DNA of 16,231 bases from DASZYF01 sp035545535 (lineage in GTDB: Bacteria; Actinomycetota; Actinomycetes; Mycobacteriales; CAJCIY01), in NCBI GenBank assembly GCA_035545535.1, contig DASZYF010000175.1, positions 1 through 16,231 of the forward strand, in the 5' to 3' direction. Made by a program: the position numbers and the translations under genes. Positions 1 through 6,292 of the stretch are shown here, piece after piece. Position 1 is the first letter of the stretch, and the number at the start of each line of letters is the position of its first letter. The notes below the pieces were generated by a model, which ran no database searches, had not been told where the DNA came from, and was given only the letters and a program-made list of their open reading frames with translations.

Positions 1-81
1 GACAGGCGCGTCCTGGACAGGCGCGGGGCTCTCGTCCACGTCGGCAAACCCTTCCGGCTCCGTGCCCACTCCCCCGCTCAC
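1..81 (-). CDS. scpB: Probable ScpB N-terminus (partial, runs off the window)
   Basis: Only the first 27 codons lie in the window, starting at a GTG whose first base is 81. The GTG overlaps the scpA stop codon in a GTGA (78-81), the same junction type seen at several other gene borders here. The visible residues (beginning MSGGVGTEPEGFADVDESPA) are acidic, glycine- and proline-containing and look disordered. No winged-helix domain is reached, so the identity rests on position: scpB follows scpA directly in most actinobacteria, and many ScpB proteins there start with such a low-complexity leader. ScpB would form the kleisin-associated dimer of the SMC-ScpAB condensin. It could instead be another gene coupled to scpA, but that is less likely. 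Confidence 0.6.
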   Translation of the reverse strand, partial: MSGGVGTEPEGFADVDESPAPVQDAPV

Positions 82-1037
82 CCGTACTCCTCGTCCATGT
101 CCCGGCCGGACGCCCGGCCGGCCGTCTTGTCGGCTGCCTCCGCCTCCGGCGCGGGCTTCGGAACGGGTGCCCGCCCGGTCGTGGTCGCCTGGTCCTCGGA
201 CTCCGCGAGGGCGCTCGGGCCGTCCTCCGGTGGCGTCCCTTCCGGCTCCGTGAGGCGCACCTGGAGCTCGCCGAGCGCCTCCACCTGGGCGAAGGCCACC
301 CGGGCCTCCCGGTACAGCTCGAGCAGCGCGAGGAAGCGCCCCACGACCTCGAGCAGCGAGCTGCAGCCTGCGCACAGAGCCCGGAAGGACTGCACCGGGC
401 GCTGCCGCAGCGACTCGATCAGGATCCCCGCCTGCTCCCGCACGCTCACGCGGGGCGCGTGGACGTGGTCAACCCGCACGCTCGGCTCCGGCTTGGGCGC
501 CAGGGCCGCGGAGGCCAGGCGGGCGAGGTCGGCCGGCGTTATCGCAAGGACCAGCTCGGGGAGCAGACCCTTGAAGGGCTCTTCGGGTGCCACCTCGCGG
601 GCGTGGCTGCGGGCCTGGAGGCGGAGAAGCGCCTCGATGAGCGCGCCCGCCTGCTTGTAGGCCCGGTACTGCAGCAGCCGGGCGAACAGGAGGTCACGGG
701 CCTCGAGCAGCGCGAGGTCCTCCTCGTCCGCGGCCACCTGGCCGGGCAGGAGGCGCGCGACCTTGAGGTCCAGCAGCGTCGCGGCGACCACGAGGAACTC
801 GGTGCTCTGGCCCAGGTCCCAGTCGGGGCCGGAGGCGCGCACGTGCGCCAGGAACTCGTCGGTCACCTGGGCCAGGGCGACCTCGGTGATGTCCAGGCGG
901 TGCTTCGCGATCAGCGAGAGCAGCAGGTCGAACGGCCCCTCGAAGACGGAGAGGTGGACGGTGAACCCGGGCGTCCGGGCGCCCTCGTCCGACCCGACGT
1001 CGAGCGCCGGCGCATCGATCGTCGGCGGCGCCGTCAC
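78..1037 (-). CDS. scpA: Segregation and condensation protein A (kleisin of SMC-ScpAB)
   Basis: A protein of 319 residues. The N-terminal kleisin signature is clear at about residues 24-66 (FTVHLSVFEGPFDLLLSLI, then HRLDITEVALAQVTDEFLAH), the part that binds the SMC neck in known ScpA. A C-terminal winged-helix segment (about 190-261) contains FRALCAGCSSLLEVVGRFLA and would contact the SMC head. The last 58 residues or so are a proline-, alanine- and acid-rich tail, probably disordered. The start is a GTG overlapping the stop of the upstream M50-like gene by four bases (GTGA, 1034-1037). The open frame continues upstream, but that part lies wholly inside the M50-like gene and is not protein-like. 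ScpA acts with ScpB and SMC in chromosome compaction and origin segregation, which fits the ParA gene upstream. Confidence 0.95.
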   Translation of the reverse strand: MTAPPTIDAPALDVGSDEGARTPGFTVHLSVFEGPFDLLLSLIAKHRLDITEVALAQVTDEFLAHVRASGPDWDLGQSTEFLVVAATLLDLKVARLLPGQVAADEEDLALLEARDLLFARLLQYRAYKQAGALIEALLRLQARSHAREVAPEEPFKGLLPELVLAITPADLARLASAALAPKPEPSVRVDHVHAPRVSVREQAGILIESLRQRPVQSFRALCAGCSSLLEVVGRFLALLELYREARVAFAQVEALGELQVRLTEPEGTPPEDGPSALAESEDQATTTGRAPVPKPAPEAEAADKTAGRASGRDMDEEYG

Positions 1038-1711
1038 AGGCCCACCAGGTCCATGACGCCCCGCATGAGCCGTCCGCCCACGCCGACGAAACCTGTCGAT
1101 GTATCGACAAAGCCACCTAACGTCGCGATGGGGTCCGGCAGACTGCTGAACAGCCGCGGCAGCAGCACGAGCGCGATCGCGATGAACACGCCGATGTTGC
1201 GGTCGATCAGCTGGTAGCGGGCTTGCTGCCAGCCGTGGCTCACCGGTCCCCACGCGAACAGCGCCCGGCCCCCGTCGAGCATCGGCGGCACCGGCACGAC
1301 GGAGAGCACCGCCTGCCCGCACCAGGTCGCGGCGGCGGAGATGAGCGCCTGGTTGGGCTTGCCCTCGCCCGCGCCGTCGGCCTTCACCAGGCCGACGGCC
1401 GCGATCGCGAGAAGCACGTACACCGCCGGGCCCGCGAGCATCGTCACGGCGACCCGGCGCCGCCGGCCCCGCCACCGGTCATCGACCGGTACCGGTGCAC
1501 CCCAGCCGTAGCCGACGACCACCGCGCACACTGCGCCGTACACGTCGAGGTGGGGGGCGATCCGCCAGGTCAGGCGGCCGCTGCCGGCCGCTACGCGGTC
1601 GCCGACGGCCCGGCCGACCAGCACCTGGGCCGCGTCGTGGACGTAGAGGCCACCGACGAGGGCGACGACCACCCCCAAGAGGGCGGTGAAGTTGTTCAGG
1701 TGGTAGAGCAC
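1034..1711 (-). CDS. M50 (site-2 protease)-family membrane protein with degenerate zinc motif
   Basis: A 225-residue protein with several hydrophobic segments (about 8-24, 57-70, 87-109, 124-141, 172-188). It has the framework of small M50B intramembrane metalloproteases: GWGAPVPVDDRW at 69-80, an MLAGPAVYVLLA segment at 91-102, and PVPPMLDGG at 140-148, which corresponds to the PIPPLDGG motif carrying the third zinc ligand (D146 here). The HExxH motif of the first helix reads HDAAQ (25-29): the first His is kept, the catalytic Glu is Asp and the second His is Gln. Proteolysis as in active family members is therefore doubtful; a structural or regulatory pseudoprotease is my inference. The GTG start has a GAGG ribosome site 5 bases upstream (1717-1720). 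Its stop overlaps the scpA start, and M50-scpA linkage is, as I recall, also seen in Firmicutes. Confidence 0.8.
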   Translation of the reverse strand: MLYHLNNFTALLGVVVALVGGLYVHDAAQVLVGRAVGDRVAAGSGRLTWRIAPHLDVYGAVCAVVVGYGWGAPVPVDDRWRGRRRRVAVTMLAGPAVYVLLAIAAVGLVKADGAGEGKPNQALISAAATWCGQAVLSVVPVPPMLDGGRALFAWGPVSHGWQQARYQLIDRNIGVFIAIALVLLPRLFSSLPDPIATLGGFVDTSTGFVGVGGRLMRGVMDLVGL

Positions 1712-1815
1712 TGGGTCCTCAGCGGGCAGGTCGGCACCGCCCGTGCGGTGCCTCGCCGAGGAGCGTAGGGGGCTGGGCGCCGGGAGCCTGCGAGCGGGCC
1801 CGGTGTGTGGCTGCC

Positions 1816-2259
1816 TCAGCCCTCCTGGAGGCGACGCACCAGGATGCTGCTGCCTCCCTTGGCCTCGAGGTCGGCCAGGACGACGGCCAGCGCCTCGCGC
1901 ACGATCCGCCCGCGGTCGACGGCCAGGCCGTGCTCGCCACGCAGGAGCAGGCGGGCGTGCTCGAGGTCGAACAGCTCCTCGCTCGAGACGTAGACCGTGA
2001 TCTTCTCCTCGTGGCGCTCACGGCCGCTGGAGCGGGACTGACCACCGCGGGGGGCCCGTCGGTTGACCAGGACGCGGGGCCGCTCGGCGACCGCGGTGGC
2101 AGTGCCGGCGCCGGCCGGCTCGGGCTCGACGCCGTCGGGGACGGCCGCGAGGGGCTCGACCGCGGCCGGCGCGCTCTCCGGTGCCGTGCGGGGCGCCTCC
2201 CCCGGCCCGGTGACGCGGAACAGCTCATCGGCGCCGGGCAGGCTCGCGCGGCGGCTCAT
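1816..2259 (-). CDS. Ribbon-helix-helix-like small protein coupled to parA
   Basis: A 147-residue protein in two parts. Residues 1-85 are proline- and alanine-rich with basic patches (RPRVLVNRRAPRGG, 60-73) and look disordered. Residues 86-135 resemble a ribbon-helix-helix DNA-binding fold: a strand (KITVYVS), a first helix (SEELFDLEHARLLLRGEHG), then VDRGRIVREALAVVLADLE as the second helix. The C-terminus ends VRRLQEG. The ATG overlaps the parA stop in an ATGA (2256-2259), so the two are probably translationally coupled. I see related proteins in memory next to ParA in actinobacteria, with no settled function. By analogy with plasmid ParA/RHH partition pairs it may bind DNA and modulate the ParA ATPase; that is inference. 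A longer frame upstream is the shadow of parA. Confidence 0.72.
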   Translation of the reverse strand: MSRRASLPGADELFRVTGPGEAPRTAPESAPAAVEPLAAVPDGVEPEPAGAGTATAVAERPRVLVNRRAPRGGQSRSSGRERHEEKITVYVSSEELFDLEHARLLLRGEHGLAVDRGRIVREALAVVLADLEAKGGSSILVRRLQEG

Positions 2260-3347
2260 CGGGCGGTGCTCATGGACGACAGGACCTCCAGGGCGAGCTG
2301 CCGGTAGGCAGCGGCGCCGCTCGACGACGACGCGTAGGTGGTGATCGGCTCCCCCGCGACGCTGGTCTCGGGGAAGCGGACCGTACGGTTGATCACGGTG
2401 TGGAAGACCTTGTCGCCGAACGCGTCCAGCAGGCGCGCGAGCACCTCGCGCCCGTGGATCGTGCGGCCGTCGTACATCGTGGCCAGGATTCCCTCGATCT
2501 CTAGTTGAGGGTTGAGCCTTTCGCTGACCTTGTCGATCGTGTCGGTCAAGAGTGCGACGCCACGGAGGGCGAAGTACTCGCACTCCAGGGGGATGATCAC
2601 GCCGTGGGCGGCCGTCAGCGCGTTCACCGTGAGCAGGCCGAGAGAGGGCTGGCAGTCGATGAGGATGACGTCGTAGTCCTCGAGCGTCGGCGCGAGCACG
2701 CGGGCCAGGGTCTGCTCGCGAGCGACCTCACCGACCAGCTGGACCTCGGCGGCGGAGAGGTCGATGTTGCTCGGGAGCAGGTCTAGGCCGACGACGTTCG
2801 TCTTGAGCATCACGTCCTCGACGGCCGTTCCCCGCTCGATCAGCAGGTTGTAGACCGTGCGGTCGAGCAGCAGAGGGTTCACGCCGAGTCCGACCGAGAG
2901 CGCGCCCTGCGGATCGAAGTCGACGAGCAAGACCCGCCGGCCGAGCTCGGCCAGTGCCGCGCCGAGGTTGATCGTGCTCGTCGTCTTGCCGACGCCGCCC
3001 TTCTGGTTGCACATCGCGATCACGCGCGCCGGGCCGTGCCGCTCGAGGGCGGGCGGCTTCGGGAAGCTGGGCAGGGGTCGGCCGGTCGGGCCGAGCTTCT
3101 CCCCCGGTGCTTCCTCGGTGGGCACCGCCGGCGCCGCGATGGCCGGCGCGACCTGCGCGGGCAGCTCGGCGGCGATCGTGCGCGCGCCCGGCACCTCGGC
3201 GCGGACCTCTGCAGGAGCCGATTCCCCTGCAACCGCAGGCACTTCCGGGCTGTCGACCTCGATCGGAGCGTCGGTCAGCTCCTCGGCCGGGTCGCTCGCG
3301 GACGGCGTGGGCGACTGCCCACGGGAGAACCATCCAAATGTCGACAC
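2256..3347 (-). CDS. parA: ParA/Soj-family chromosome-partitioning ATPase
   Basis: A 363-residue ParA-type ATPase. The deviant Walker A box is CNQKGGVGKTT (113-123) with signature K116 and K121, the Walker A' box VDFDPQG is at 142-148, and Walker B is VILIDCQPSLG (227-237, D231). The ATPase core begins near residue 107; before it lies a long acidic and Pro/Ala-rich leader absent from minimal Soj proteins. The GTG start is chosen because an AGAGGGG ribosome site stands 9 bases upstream (3357-3363). A sigma70-type promoter lies further up (3402-3430), making this the first gene of an operon with the RHH-like gene, the M50-like gene, scpA and scpB. It matches the ParA-like gene upstream of scpA in actinobacteria (Rv1708 type), distinct from the origin-linked ParAB pair; no parB is adjacent here. 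Confidence 0.93.
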   Translation of the reverse strand: MSTFGWFSRGQSPTPSASDPAEELTDAPIEVDSPEVPAVAGESAPAEVRAEVPGARTIAAELPAQVAPAIAAPAVPTEEAPGEKLGPTGRPLPSFPKPPALERHGPARVIAMCNQKGGVGKTTSTINLGAALAELGRRVLLVDFDPQGALSVGLGVNPLLLDRTVYNLLIERGTAVEDVMLKTNVVGLDLLPSNIDLSAAEVQLVGEVAREQTLARVLAPTLEDYDVILIDCQPSLGLLTVNALTAAHGVIIPLECEYFALRGVALLTDTIDKVSERLNPQLEIEGILATMYDGRTIHGREVLARLLDAFGDKVFHTVINRTVRFPETSVAGEPITTYASSSSGAAAYRQLALEVLSSMSTAR

Positions 3348-3356
3348 GTCGCTTTA

Positions 3357-3363
3357 CCCCTCT
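3357..3363 (-). promoter_or_regulatory. Ribosome binding site fixing the parA GTG start
   Basis: On the minus strand AGAGGGG lies 9 bases before the GTG at 3347. This supports the long form of ParA with its N-terminal extension over an internal start nearer the Walker A box. Confidence 0.65.
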
Positions 3364-3401
3364 GGAGCTTCACCGCTACTGCGTCTTCTCGACAGAGCGG
3401 C

Positions 3402-3430
3402 ACAGTACGGCCCACCGCTCGGCGTGTCCA
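3402..3430 (-). promoter_or_regulatory. Sigma70-type promoter of the parA-scpAB operon
   Basis: The minus strand reads TGGACA (3430-3425), a 17-bp spacer, then TACTGT (3407-3402). The -35 box matches TTGACA in five of six positions and the -10 box fits the actinobacterial TANNNT pattern. Transcription would begin near 3395, giving a leader of about 48 bases before the parA GTG. It is the best full promoter in the window and sits in the 139-bp gap between xerD and parA. Confidence 0.6.
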
Positions 3431-3460
3431 GCAGCCGACCGTGCAACGACGTGCTAGCGG

Positions 3461-3473
3461 CCCGCGAAGCGGG
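3461..3473 (-). terminator. Weak hairpin after xerD, possible terminator
   Basis: CCCGC, a 3-base loop and GCGGG form a short stem 13 bases after the xerD stop. There is no T-run after it, so it would at best be an atypical terminator of a GC-rich genome. It lies between the end of xerD and the parA promoter, where a transcript end would make sense. Confidence 0.3.
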
Positions 3474-3486
3474 GGTGAGGGTCTCG

Positions 3487-4407
3487 TCAGGACCGAGCGC
3501 GGGGGTGCGCGGCGGCGTAGACCGTGCGCAAGGTGTCCACGGTGACCAGCGTGTAGAGCTGCGTCGTGGTGACGCTCGCGTGCCCGAGCAGCTCCTGCAC
3601 CACGCGGACGTCGGCGCCACCTTCGAGCAGGTGCGTCGCGAAGGAGTGCCGCAGCACGTGCGGCGACACCGCATCGGTGATGCCGGCCCGGTCGGCCGCG
3701 GCCCGCAGCACGTTCCAGGCCGACTGGCGGGAGAGCCGCGCTCCCCGAGCACCGACGAACAGGGCCGGACCGCCCGGACCGCCCTCGATGAGTCCCGGGC
3801 GACCTCGGACGAGGTAGTCCGACATCGCCTCCCGGGCCTGGCGTCCCATCGGGACCATCCGCTGCTTGCCCCCCTTGCCGGTCAGCATGAGAGACGGCGT
3901 CTCGGCGGCGGCGAGGTCGCCCGGGAGGTCGTCGACATCGAGGGCGACGGCCTCGGAGATGCGCGCGCCCGTCGCGTAGAGGAGCTCGAGCAAGGCGCGG
4001 TCACGCAGGCCGGTCTCGACGCGCGGTGCGAGGGTCGCGGCGTCGAGGAGCGTCTCGACGTCGTCGATCGACAGCGCCTTCGGGAGCCGCTTCGGCCGGG
4101 GCGGCGGCTTCACCGCAGCCGCGGCGTCCGCGGCCAGGCCGCCCTCACGGACGAGGAAGCGGTGCAGACCCCGCACGGCGGCGATCCCCCGGGCAGCCGA
4201 CGATGCGGCCAGCGGCGGGTGTGAGGAGTCACCTTCGCGGAGGCTCGCGAGGTAGCGAGTGATGTCCGACTCGGCGACGTCGGCCAGGCTGCCTATCCGG
4301 CTGTCGACGAGGAACTCGACATAACGATCGAGGTCCCGGCGGTACGCGAGCAGCGTGTTGCGCGCTGCACCCCGCTCGACGGCGAGGTGGTCGAGGTAGT
4401 CACGCAC
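3487..4407 (-). CDS. xerD: Tyrosine recombinase XerD
   Basis: A 306-residue site-specific tyrosine recombinase, the usual XerC/XerD size. The SAM-like core-binding domain covers about residues 1-90 (YLDHLAVERGAARNTLLAYR) and the catalytic domain the rest. All six active-site residues are visible: R149 (ATGARISEA), K178 (TGKGGKQR), H250 and R253 (SPHVLRHSFATHLL), H276 (LLGHASVTT) and nucleophile Y285 (TTQLYT). With a partner it would resolve chromosome dimers at dif during division. The name XerD is preferred over XerC from its place beside the Nudix/ald/parA genes. GTG at 4407 is used here and has no clear ribosome site; an in-frame CTG at 4458 overlapping the ald stop (CTGA) would add 17 residues and is a real alternative. 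The frame upstream of that is the shadow of ald. Confidence 0.93.
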   Translation of the reverse strand: MRDYLDHLAVERGAARNTLLAYRRDLDRYVEFLVDSRIGSLADVAESDITRYLASLREGDSSHPPLAASSAARGIAAVRGLHRFLVREGGLAADAAAAVKPPPRPKRLPKALSIDDVETLLDAATLAPRVETGLRDRALLELLYATGARISEAVALDVDDLPGDLAAAETPSLMLTGKGGKQRMVPMGRQAREAMSDYLVRGRPGLIEGGPGGPALFVGARGARLSRQSAWNVLRAAADRAGITDAVSPHVLRHSFATHLLEGGADVRVVQELLGHASVTTTQLYTLVTVDTLRTVYAAAHPRARS

Positions 4408-4454
4408 CCCGCGGGTGATCGCCGGCGGCGCGGGCGGGCGGACCGGGTCGGCGC

Positions 4455-5585
4455 TCAGGATGCTGCCCCGGCGAGTGCCTCGTCGAGGGCGACAGCCGGC
4501 AGCCCGAGCGCGTCGCCCACCGGCGCGGAGGTGAGGTGACCGCCGACGGTGGTCACGCCGGCGGCGAGGGCGGCGTCGCGGGCGACCGCTGCCCTCATCC
4601 CCCGGTTCGCGATCTCGACCGCGTACGGCAGCGTCACGTTGGTGAGGGCGAACGTCGACGTGAACGGCACCGCGCCGGGCATGTTCGCCACGCAGTAGAA
4701 GACGGACTCGTGCACCGTGAACGTCGGGTTCGAGTGGGTGGTGGGCCGGCTGTCCTCGAAGCACCCGCCCTGGTCGATGGAGATGTCCACGAGGACCGAG
4801 CCGGGCTTCATCCGCCGCACCAGGTCGTTGCTGACGAGGATGGGTGCCCGCGCGCCGGCGACGAGGACGGCACCGATCACGAGATCCGCTGAGAGACAGG
4901 CGCTTTCGATCTCGTAGTTGTTGCTCGCGACGGTGTGGATCCGGCCACCGCCGAACAGCCGGTCGACCTCGCGCAGGCGGGAGACGTTCTTGTCGACGAT
5001 GACGACCTCGGCCTCCATGCCCTGCGCGATGAGGGCGGCGTTGGTGCCGGAGATGCCGGCTCCGAGGACGACGACCTTCGCCGGGTGCACGCCCGGCACC
5101 CCGCCGAGGAGCACCCCGCGCCCGCCGTGCTCGCGCTCGAGGCACATCGCCCCGACCTGCGTCGCCATGCGGCCGGCGACCTCGCTCATCGGGGCGAGCA
5201 GCGGCAGCGAGCCGTCCGGCAGCTGGACGGTCTCGTAGGCGATCGCGTCGGTGCCGGCGGCGAGCAGCGCATCGGTGCACGCCCGCGACGCGGCCAGGTG
5301 GAGGTAGGTGAACAGCACCTGCCCGGACCGGAGGTGGCCGTACTCGCTCTCGACCGGTTCCTTGACCTTGAGGACGAGGTCGGCGCTTCCCCACACGTCG
5401 GCCGCGGCCGGCACGATGCGTGCCCCCGCAGCCACGTAGTCGTCGTCCGGCAGGGAGGAGCCGGCGCCGGCGCCGCGCTCGATCAGGACCTCGTGACCGT
5501 GCAGCGTCATCTCGCGCACGCCGGCCGGGGTGATCGCCACCCGGTACTCGTTGTCCTTGACCTCGCGGGGCACGCCGACGCGCAC
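4455..5585 (-). CDS. ald: Alanine dehydrogenase (NAD-dependent)
   Basis: A 376-residue enzyme, close to the usual 371, catalysing reversible oxidative deamination of L-alanine to pyruvate and ammonium with NAD. Known catalytic and binding positions are conserved: K75 (VLKVKEP), H96 (YLHLAAS), the Rossmann loop GAGISG at 175-180 with D198 (VIVDKN) for the NAD ribose, and D271 in DISIDQGG. The N-terminus MRVGVPREVK is the family's start. The GTG is supported by GGAGG five bases upstream (5591-5595). It is separated from the Nudix gene by 89 bp that contain a perfect inverted repeat, so it may have its own control. The stop abuts or overlaps the start of xerD. Length and the lack of a transhydrogenase membrane part rule out PntA. 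Confidence 0.96.
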   Translation of the reverse strand: MRVGVPREVKDNEYRVAITPAGVREMTLHGHEVLIERGAGAGSSLPDDDYVAAGARIVPAAADVWGSADLVLKVKEPVESEYGHLRSGQVLFTYLHLAASRACTDALLAAGTDAIAYETVQLPDGSLPLLAPMSEVAGRMATQVGAMCLEREHGGRGVLLGGVPGVHPAKVVVLGAGISGTNAALIAQGMEAEVVIVDKNVSRLREVDRLFGGGRIHTVASNNYEIESACLSADLVIGAVLVAGARAPILVSNDLVRRMKPGSVLVDISIDQGGCFEDSRPTTHSNPTFTVHESVFYCVANMPGAVPFTSTFALTNVTLPYAVEIANRGMRAAVARDAALAAGVTTVGGHLTSAPVGDALGLPAVALDEALAGAAS

Positions 5586-5590
5586 GGGGA

Positions 5591-5595
5591 CCTCC
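5591..5595 (-). promoter_or_regulatory. Ribosome binding site of ald
   Basis: GGAGG on the minus strand stands five bases before the ald GTG (5585) and fixes that start. Confidence 0.7.
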
Positions 5596-5630
5596 GGAGC
5601 GGTCTGGACAGGGGAAGGACGGCGGGCGCG

Positions 5631-5636
5631 AGTCTA
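5631..5636 (-). promoter_or_regulatory. Possible -10 element of ald
   Basis: TAGACT on the minus strand fits the TANNNT pattern and lies about 45 bases before the ald start, between the inverted repeat and the ribosome site. No convincing -35 box stands 16-19 bp upstream, so the call is weak. Confidence 0.3.
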
Positions 5637-5659
5637 GGTCGTCGCGGTTCCAGGGACGT

Positions 5660-5682
5660 CCGGGTGACCGGATGTCACCCGG
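5660..5682. repeat. Perfect 9-5-9 inverted repeat at the end of the Nudix gene, before ald
   Basis: CCGGGTGAC (5660-5668) and GTCACCCGG (5674-5682) are perfect reverse complements around a 5-base centre. The right arm covers the Nudix stop codon. As RNA it would be a strong hairpin, but no T-run follows on either strand. It may be a terminator of the pyrG-Nudix transcript, an operator for ald, or both. The half-site shares GTCACCC with the direct repeats upstream of pyrG. Confidence 0.6.
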
Positions 5683-6286
5683 CGTGCGTCGGCCGATCCG
5701 GCCACGGTTGCGCCGCGGGACGCAAGCCGGCCCAGCCGCGCGCCGCGAGCGCGGCGGCCGCGAGGATCGCTGCGGACGCGGTGCCGTTCGTCAGCTCGCC
5801 GGAGAGCACCATCTCGACCGCTTCGTCCAGCGGGTGCCAGGACAGCGTGAGGTCGGCCTCCTCGCCCTCGGCGGTGAAGCCGGCGGCCGGCGCCGCGGAG
5901 ATGCCTCGGGCGAGGAACACCCGGGTCGCCTCGTTGCTCCCGCCTGGAGTGGGCAGCACGTCGATCAGGTGGTGCCATTCCGCAGCGGCGAGCCCCGCCT
6001 CCTCGGCGAGCTCCCGCGCTCCGGTCGCCGATGCGGGTTCCCCCGCCACGTCGAGCAGACCCGCGGGCAGCTCGAGCAGGTGCCGGCCGACCGGGTGCCG
6101 GTACTGCCGGATGAGGAGGACGCGGTCCTGGTCGTCGAACGCGAGGACGTGCACGGCACCGGGGTGCTCGACGACGTCGCGCTCGTGCACGTCGCCCGAC
6201 GGCATCTGCACCTGGTCACGGCGCACGGCGATCACGTGACCGCGCCACACCTCGACGCTGTCGAGCGTGCGGTATCCCTCGCTCAC
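5675..6286 (-). CDS. Nudix hydrolase, ADP-ribose pyrophosphatase type
   Basis: A 203-residue protein of the ADP-ribose/nucleoside-diphosphate-sugar pyrophosphatase branch. The N-terminal half carries VVEHPGAVHVLAF (38-50) and LLIRQYRHPVGRHLLELPAG (57-76), typical of this branch. The Nudix box follows, ending RELAEEAGL (91-99) with the metal-binding glutamates E92, E95 and E96. Downstream, PTPGGSNEAT and GEEADLTLSW are also seen in this group. The expected reaction is hydrolysis of ADP-ribose to AMP and ribose 5-phosphate; the substrate is inferred. The GTG lies only six bases beyond the pyrG stop, so the two are probably co-transcribed; the ribosome site is poor (CAGG). The position after pyrG matches Rv1700 of M. 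tuberculosis. Confidence 0.88.
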   Translation of the reverse strand: MSEGYRTLDSVEVWRGHVIAVRRDQVQMPSGDVHERDVVEHPGAVHVLAFDDQDRVLLIRQYRHPVGRHLLELPAGLLDVAGEPASATGARELAEEAGLAAAEWHHLIDVLPTPGGSNEATRVFLARGISAAPAAGFTAEGEEADLTLSWHPLDEAVEMVLSGELTNGTASAAILAAAALAARGWAGLRPAAQPWPDRPTHAG

Positions 6287-6292
6287 CCTGGG

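Noticed and set aside
1038..1475. Upstream extension of scpA through the M50-like gene
   Set aside because: The kleisin signature begins just after the GTG at 1037, and the extension is the shadow of the M50-like gene.
1712..1815. Extra gene or promoter in the gap between the RHH-like and M50-like genes
   Set aside because: No start with a coding pattern and no good -35/-10 pair is seen; only the GAGG ribosome site of the M50-like gene stands out.
2857..4224. Plus-strand open frame of 455 codons across parA and xerD
   Set aside because: It crosses two clear minus-strand genes and the parA promoter, and its translation has no recognisable domain.
3487..4407. XerD as an integrase of a mobile element
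   Set aside because: No att-like repeats, excisionase or other mobile genes are nearby; size, motifs and the pyrG-Nudix-ald-xerD-parA order fit the chromosomal dimer-resolution enzyme.
4408..5394. Upstream extension of the xerD frame through ald, as one large fusion protein
   Set aside because: The extension lies in the wrong frame of ald and reads as Arg-rich noise; ald is complete with all active-site residues in its own frame.
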